Source of the DNA: Flavobacteriales bacterium CG18_big_fil_WC_8_21_14_2_50_32_9
Lineage (GTDB): Bacteria > Bacteroidota > Bacteroidia > Flavobacteriales_E > Vicingaceae
Length of the DNA: 7,307 bases
Direction of reading: 5' to 3'
Assembly (NCBI GenBank): GCA_002770955.1
Contig: PCUH01000257.1
Location: 155-7,461 of the forward strand
A model generated the notes under the pieces. That model was not told the origin of the DNA, did not search any database, and worked only from the letters and a program-made list of their open reading frames with translations. Shown in pieces: positions 5,708 through 7,307 of this stretch. Positions within the stretch are counted from its first letter, which is position 1; each line of letters begins with the position of its first letter. A program made the position numbers and the translations under genes.

Positions 5708-6499
5708 ATGACAAGAGAACAATTATTACTAACAGCAATAAAAGCAGCTATTGAAGCTGGAAAAGAAATTTTTACTGTTTACAATACTGATTTTGAGGTG
5801 GAACAAAAAGCTGATTTTTCTCCATTAACAGAAGCTGACAAAAAAGCTCATAACAAAATTATGGAACTTTTAGCTCCAACCAACCTCCCTGTTTTGAGTG
5901 AAGAAGGAAAAACAATTCCTTACGTTGAAAGAAAAAACTGGAAACAATTTTGGATGGTAGATCCTTTAGATGGAACTAAAGAATTTGTAAAAAAAAATGG
6001 GGAATTTACCGTAAACATTGCTCTAATAGAAAATGGAAAAGCTACTTTGGGAGTTATTTATGTGCCAGTTACCAAGGAACTTTATTTTTCAAATGAAAAA
6101 GCCTATAAATGTACCGTTAACCATAAAGAAATAGAAACCTTAGAAAAACTAATTGCTTCATCACTTTCATTGCCATTAGCTCACGAAAGAAATAACTATG
6201 TTGTGGTGGCAAGTCGTTCTCACATGAGTGTCGAAACGGAAGAATTTATTTCTCAACAAAAAAAAACACATCAAGAAGTAGATCTGTTATCTAAAGGAAG
6301 CTCCTTGAAATTATGTATGGTTGCTGAAGGTAGTGCTGATAGTTATCCACGCTTTGCCCCTACTATGGAATGGGATACTGCTGCTGGACAAGCAATTGCT
6401 GAAGCATCTGAATGTAAAGTAATCGATTTTACTACTCAACAAGAACTTGCTTATAACAAAGAAAATTTACTAAATAATTGGTTTTTGGTGGAACGATAG
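5708..6499 (+). CDS. cysQ: 3'(2'),5'-bisphosphate nucleotidase CysQ
   Basis: This 263-residue protein belongs to the inositol monophosphatase-like, Mg2+-dependent phosphatase superfamily. CysQ hydrolyses 3'-phosphoadenosine 5'-phosphate to AMP and phosphate, and in some bacteria also acts on PAPS, preventing build-up of the by-product of sulfate activation. The family motifs are all present: DFSPLTEAD (36-44), LSEE (63-66), the metal-binding DPLDGTKEF (85-93) and EWDTAAG (221-227), where Asp223 is the last metal ligand. Length fits the family. I choose ATG 5708 (MTREQLL), 13 nt after the upstream stop. An in-frame ATG at 5669 overlaps the ALDH-like gene and adds 13 residues unlike the family start. 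It probably shares a transcript with the ALDH-like gene; no other sulfur-assimilation gene is in the window. The 3' end faces the response regulator gene with only 9 nt between, and no hairpin terminator is visible. Confidence 0.95.
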   Translation: MTREQLLLTAIKAAIEAGKEIFTVYNTDFEVEQKADFSPLTEADKKAHNKIMELLAPTNLPVLSEEGKTIPYVERKNWKQFWMVDPLDGTKEFVKKNGEFTVNIALIENGKATLGVIYVPVTKELYFSNEKAYKCTVNHKEIETLEKLIASSLSLPLAHERNNYVVVASRSHMSVETEEFISQQKKTHQEVDLLSKGSSLKLCMVAEGSADSYPRFAPTMEWDTAAGQAIAEASECKVIDFTTQQELAYNKENLLNNWFLVER

Positions 6500-6508
6500 T
6501 TTTTGCAT

Positions 6509-7168
6509 TTATGCCTTACCCATCATATTATTTTCAATAGCATAACGAATTAATTCTGCTGTATTGTTAAGCTCTAATTTTTCCATTATTTTTCTTCGGT
6601 GAGATTCTACAGTCCTCGCACTAATAAATAATTTCTCACCCACTTCTTTATTTGTTTTTCCTAAAGCAATTAAGCTTAACACTTCTTTTTCTCTAGCTGA
6701 TAAAACATTAATGACATCTTTTTCATTACCTTTTCCGTTATGCATCAATGCATTAATCATAGTTGTAGAAACTTCGTTGCTGAAGTACTTTTTACCTTGA
6801 GCTACATTTTCAACAGCTTGATTAAGCTCTTCAATACTCGCTTGTTTTAAAATATAGCCAGCGGCACCTGCATCTAACATTTCTTTTATATATTTTTCTT
6901 CAATATGCATTGAAAGAGCAAGTACGTTGATGTTTTTGTATTCCTTAGTAATCACTTTGGTTGTATCAATACCATTCAACCCAGGCATATCAATATCCAT
7001 TAACACAACATCTATATCTTGTGCATTTTTTTCCAAATAATCTATTGCTTCAACCCCTGAATTTGCCTCTGCAACTACTTTAATAGTTGTGTTTTTTTTT
7101 AGCATTAATTTAATCCCATTTCTAATGATAGAGTGATCATCAACAAGCAAAACCTTAATAACATCCAT
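6509..7168 (-). CDS. NarL/LuxR-family two-component response regulator
   Basis: This 219-residue cytoplasmic DNA-binding regulator is activated by phosphorylation. The receiver domain (about 4-120) has the acidic pair Asp10-Asp11 (VDDHSIIRNG), the phospho-acceptor Asp58 (VLMDIDMPGLNG), Ser86 in the Thr/Ser switch position and Lys108 (GYILKQAS), so it looks functional. A linker leads to a LuxR-type helix-turn-helix at about 155-215 (LSAREKEVLSLIALGKTNKEV, then ISARTVESHRRKIMEKL). Length is typical of the family. The start at 7168 matches family N-termini. Its sensor kinase is not in the window; it may lie to the right or elsewhere. Members with this architecture are numerous in Bacteroidota, so the target cannot be named. 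The gene is convergent with cysQ. Its upstream region holds two AAAACAGTA words and an imperfect palindrome that could be regulatory. Confidence 0.95.
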   Translation of the reverse strand: MDVIKVLLVDDHSIIRNGIKLMLKKNTTIKVVAEANSGVEAIDYLEKNAQDIDVVLMDIDMPGLNGIDTTKVITKEYKNINVLALSMHIEEKYIKEMLDAGAAGYILKQASIEELNQAVENVAQGKKYFSNEVSTTMINALMHNGKGNEKDVINVLSAREKEVLSLIALGKTNKEVGEKLFISARTVESHRRKIMEKLELNNTAELIRYAIENNMMGKA

Positions 7169-7307
7169 AAAAATTAAATTTTATTATAGGTGCAAGGTAC
7201 TGTTTTTTAATAATACCTTAAACATATTTTTTAAAAAATGTTTATATTCTATTTTTGGTGTTTAAGATGGGTTAATTATACTGTTTTTTTTCATAAAGCC
7301 ATTTAAC
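7169..7307. other. Upstream region of the response regulator gene with repeated words and an imperfect palindrome
   Basis: This A/T-rich stretch has no supportable gene. On the minus strand AAAACAGTA appears at 7206-7198 and 7287-7279. An imperfect palindrome spans 7220-7243, with outer arms AAACAT (7220-7225) and ATGTTT (7238-7243) around an A/T core. I find no convincing TAnnTTTG at a normal distance from the start at 7168; TATGTTTA at 7226-7219 is one base off. These may be control sites, but the evidence is only sequence pattern. Confidence 0.35.

Noticed and set aside
7272..7307. Possible tail of another minus-strand gene entering from the right (frame reads VKWLYEKKQYN then stop)
   Set aside because: Only 11 codons are visible, too few to separate from chance.

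Overview
The window is AT-rich (roughly two thirds A+T) chromosomal DNA that reads as Bacteroidota, most likely a flavobacterial lineage. The signs are strong Lys/Asn/Ile codon bias, start codons without Shine-Dalgarno sequences, secreted proteins whose signal peptides end in AQ or YA, and several upstream copies of the Bacteroidota -7 promoter element TAnnTTTG. The genus cannot be told from the sequence alone.

Layout from left to right. The minus strand carries a truncated gene for a small secreted protein of unknown function (1-284), a gene for a 567-residue secreted protein of unknown function (473-2176), and aspS for aspartyl-tRNA synthetase (2455-4191). Divergent from aspS, the plus strand carries a 92-residue secreted Cys/Lys-rich protein (4379-4657) closed by a very clear intrinsic terminator. 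Next on the plus strand is a two-gene operon: a short protein of the aldehyde dehydrogenase superfamily that has lost its catalytic half (4822-5694), then, 13 nt downstream, cysQ (5708-6499). A NarL/LuxR-type response regulator lies convergent on the minus strand (6509-7168), ending 9 nt from cysQ. No intergenic stretch exceeds 300 bases, and I saw no tRNA, rRNA, CRISPR array, transposase or phage gene.

The housekeeping genes (aspS, cysQ) do not form a pathway with their neighbours. The most notable non-coding signal is a 96-bp block duplicated almost exactly upstream of the two secreted-protein genes on the left. Each copy contains the same -7 element (TACTTTTG) and a conserved AAAACAGTA word about 20 nt upstream of it, so the two genes probably share a promoter and its control. 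The same 9-mer occurs twice more, in the same orientation, upstream of the response regulator. The most notable coding signals are the ALDH-like pseudoenzyme, which resembles the non-catalytic C-terminal half of ALDH16 proteins as a free-standing gene, and the small cysteine-rich exported protein with an internal 10-residue repeat. I do not see a complete new defence or metabolic system here.
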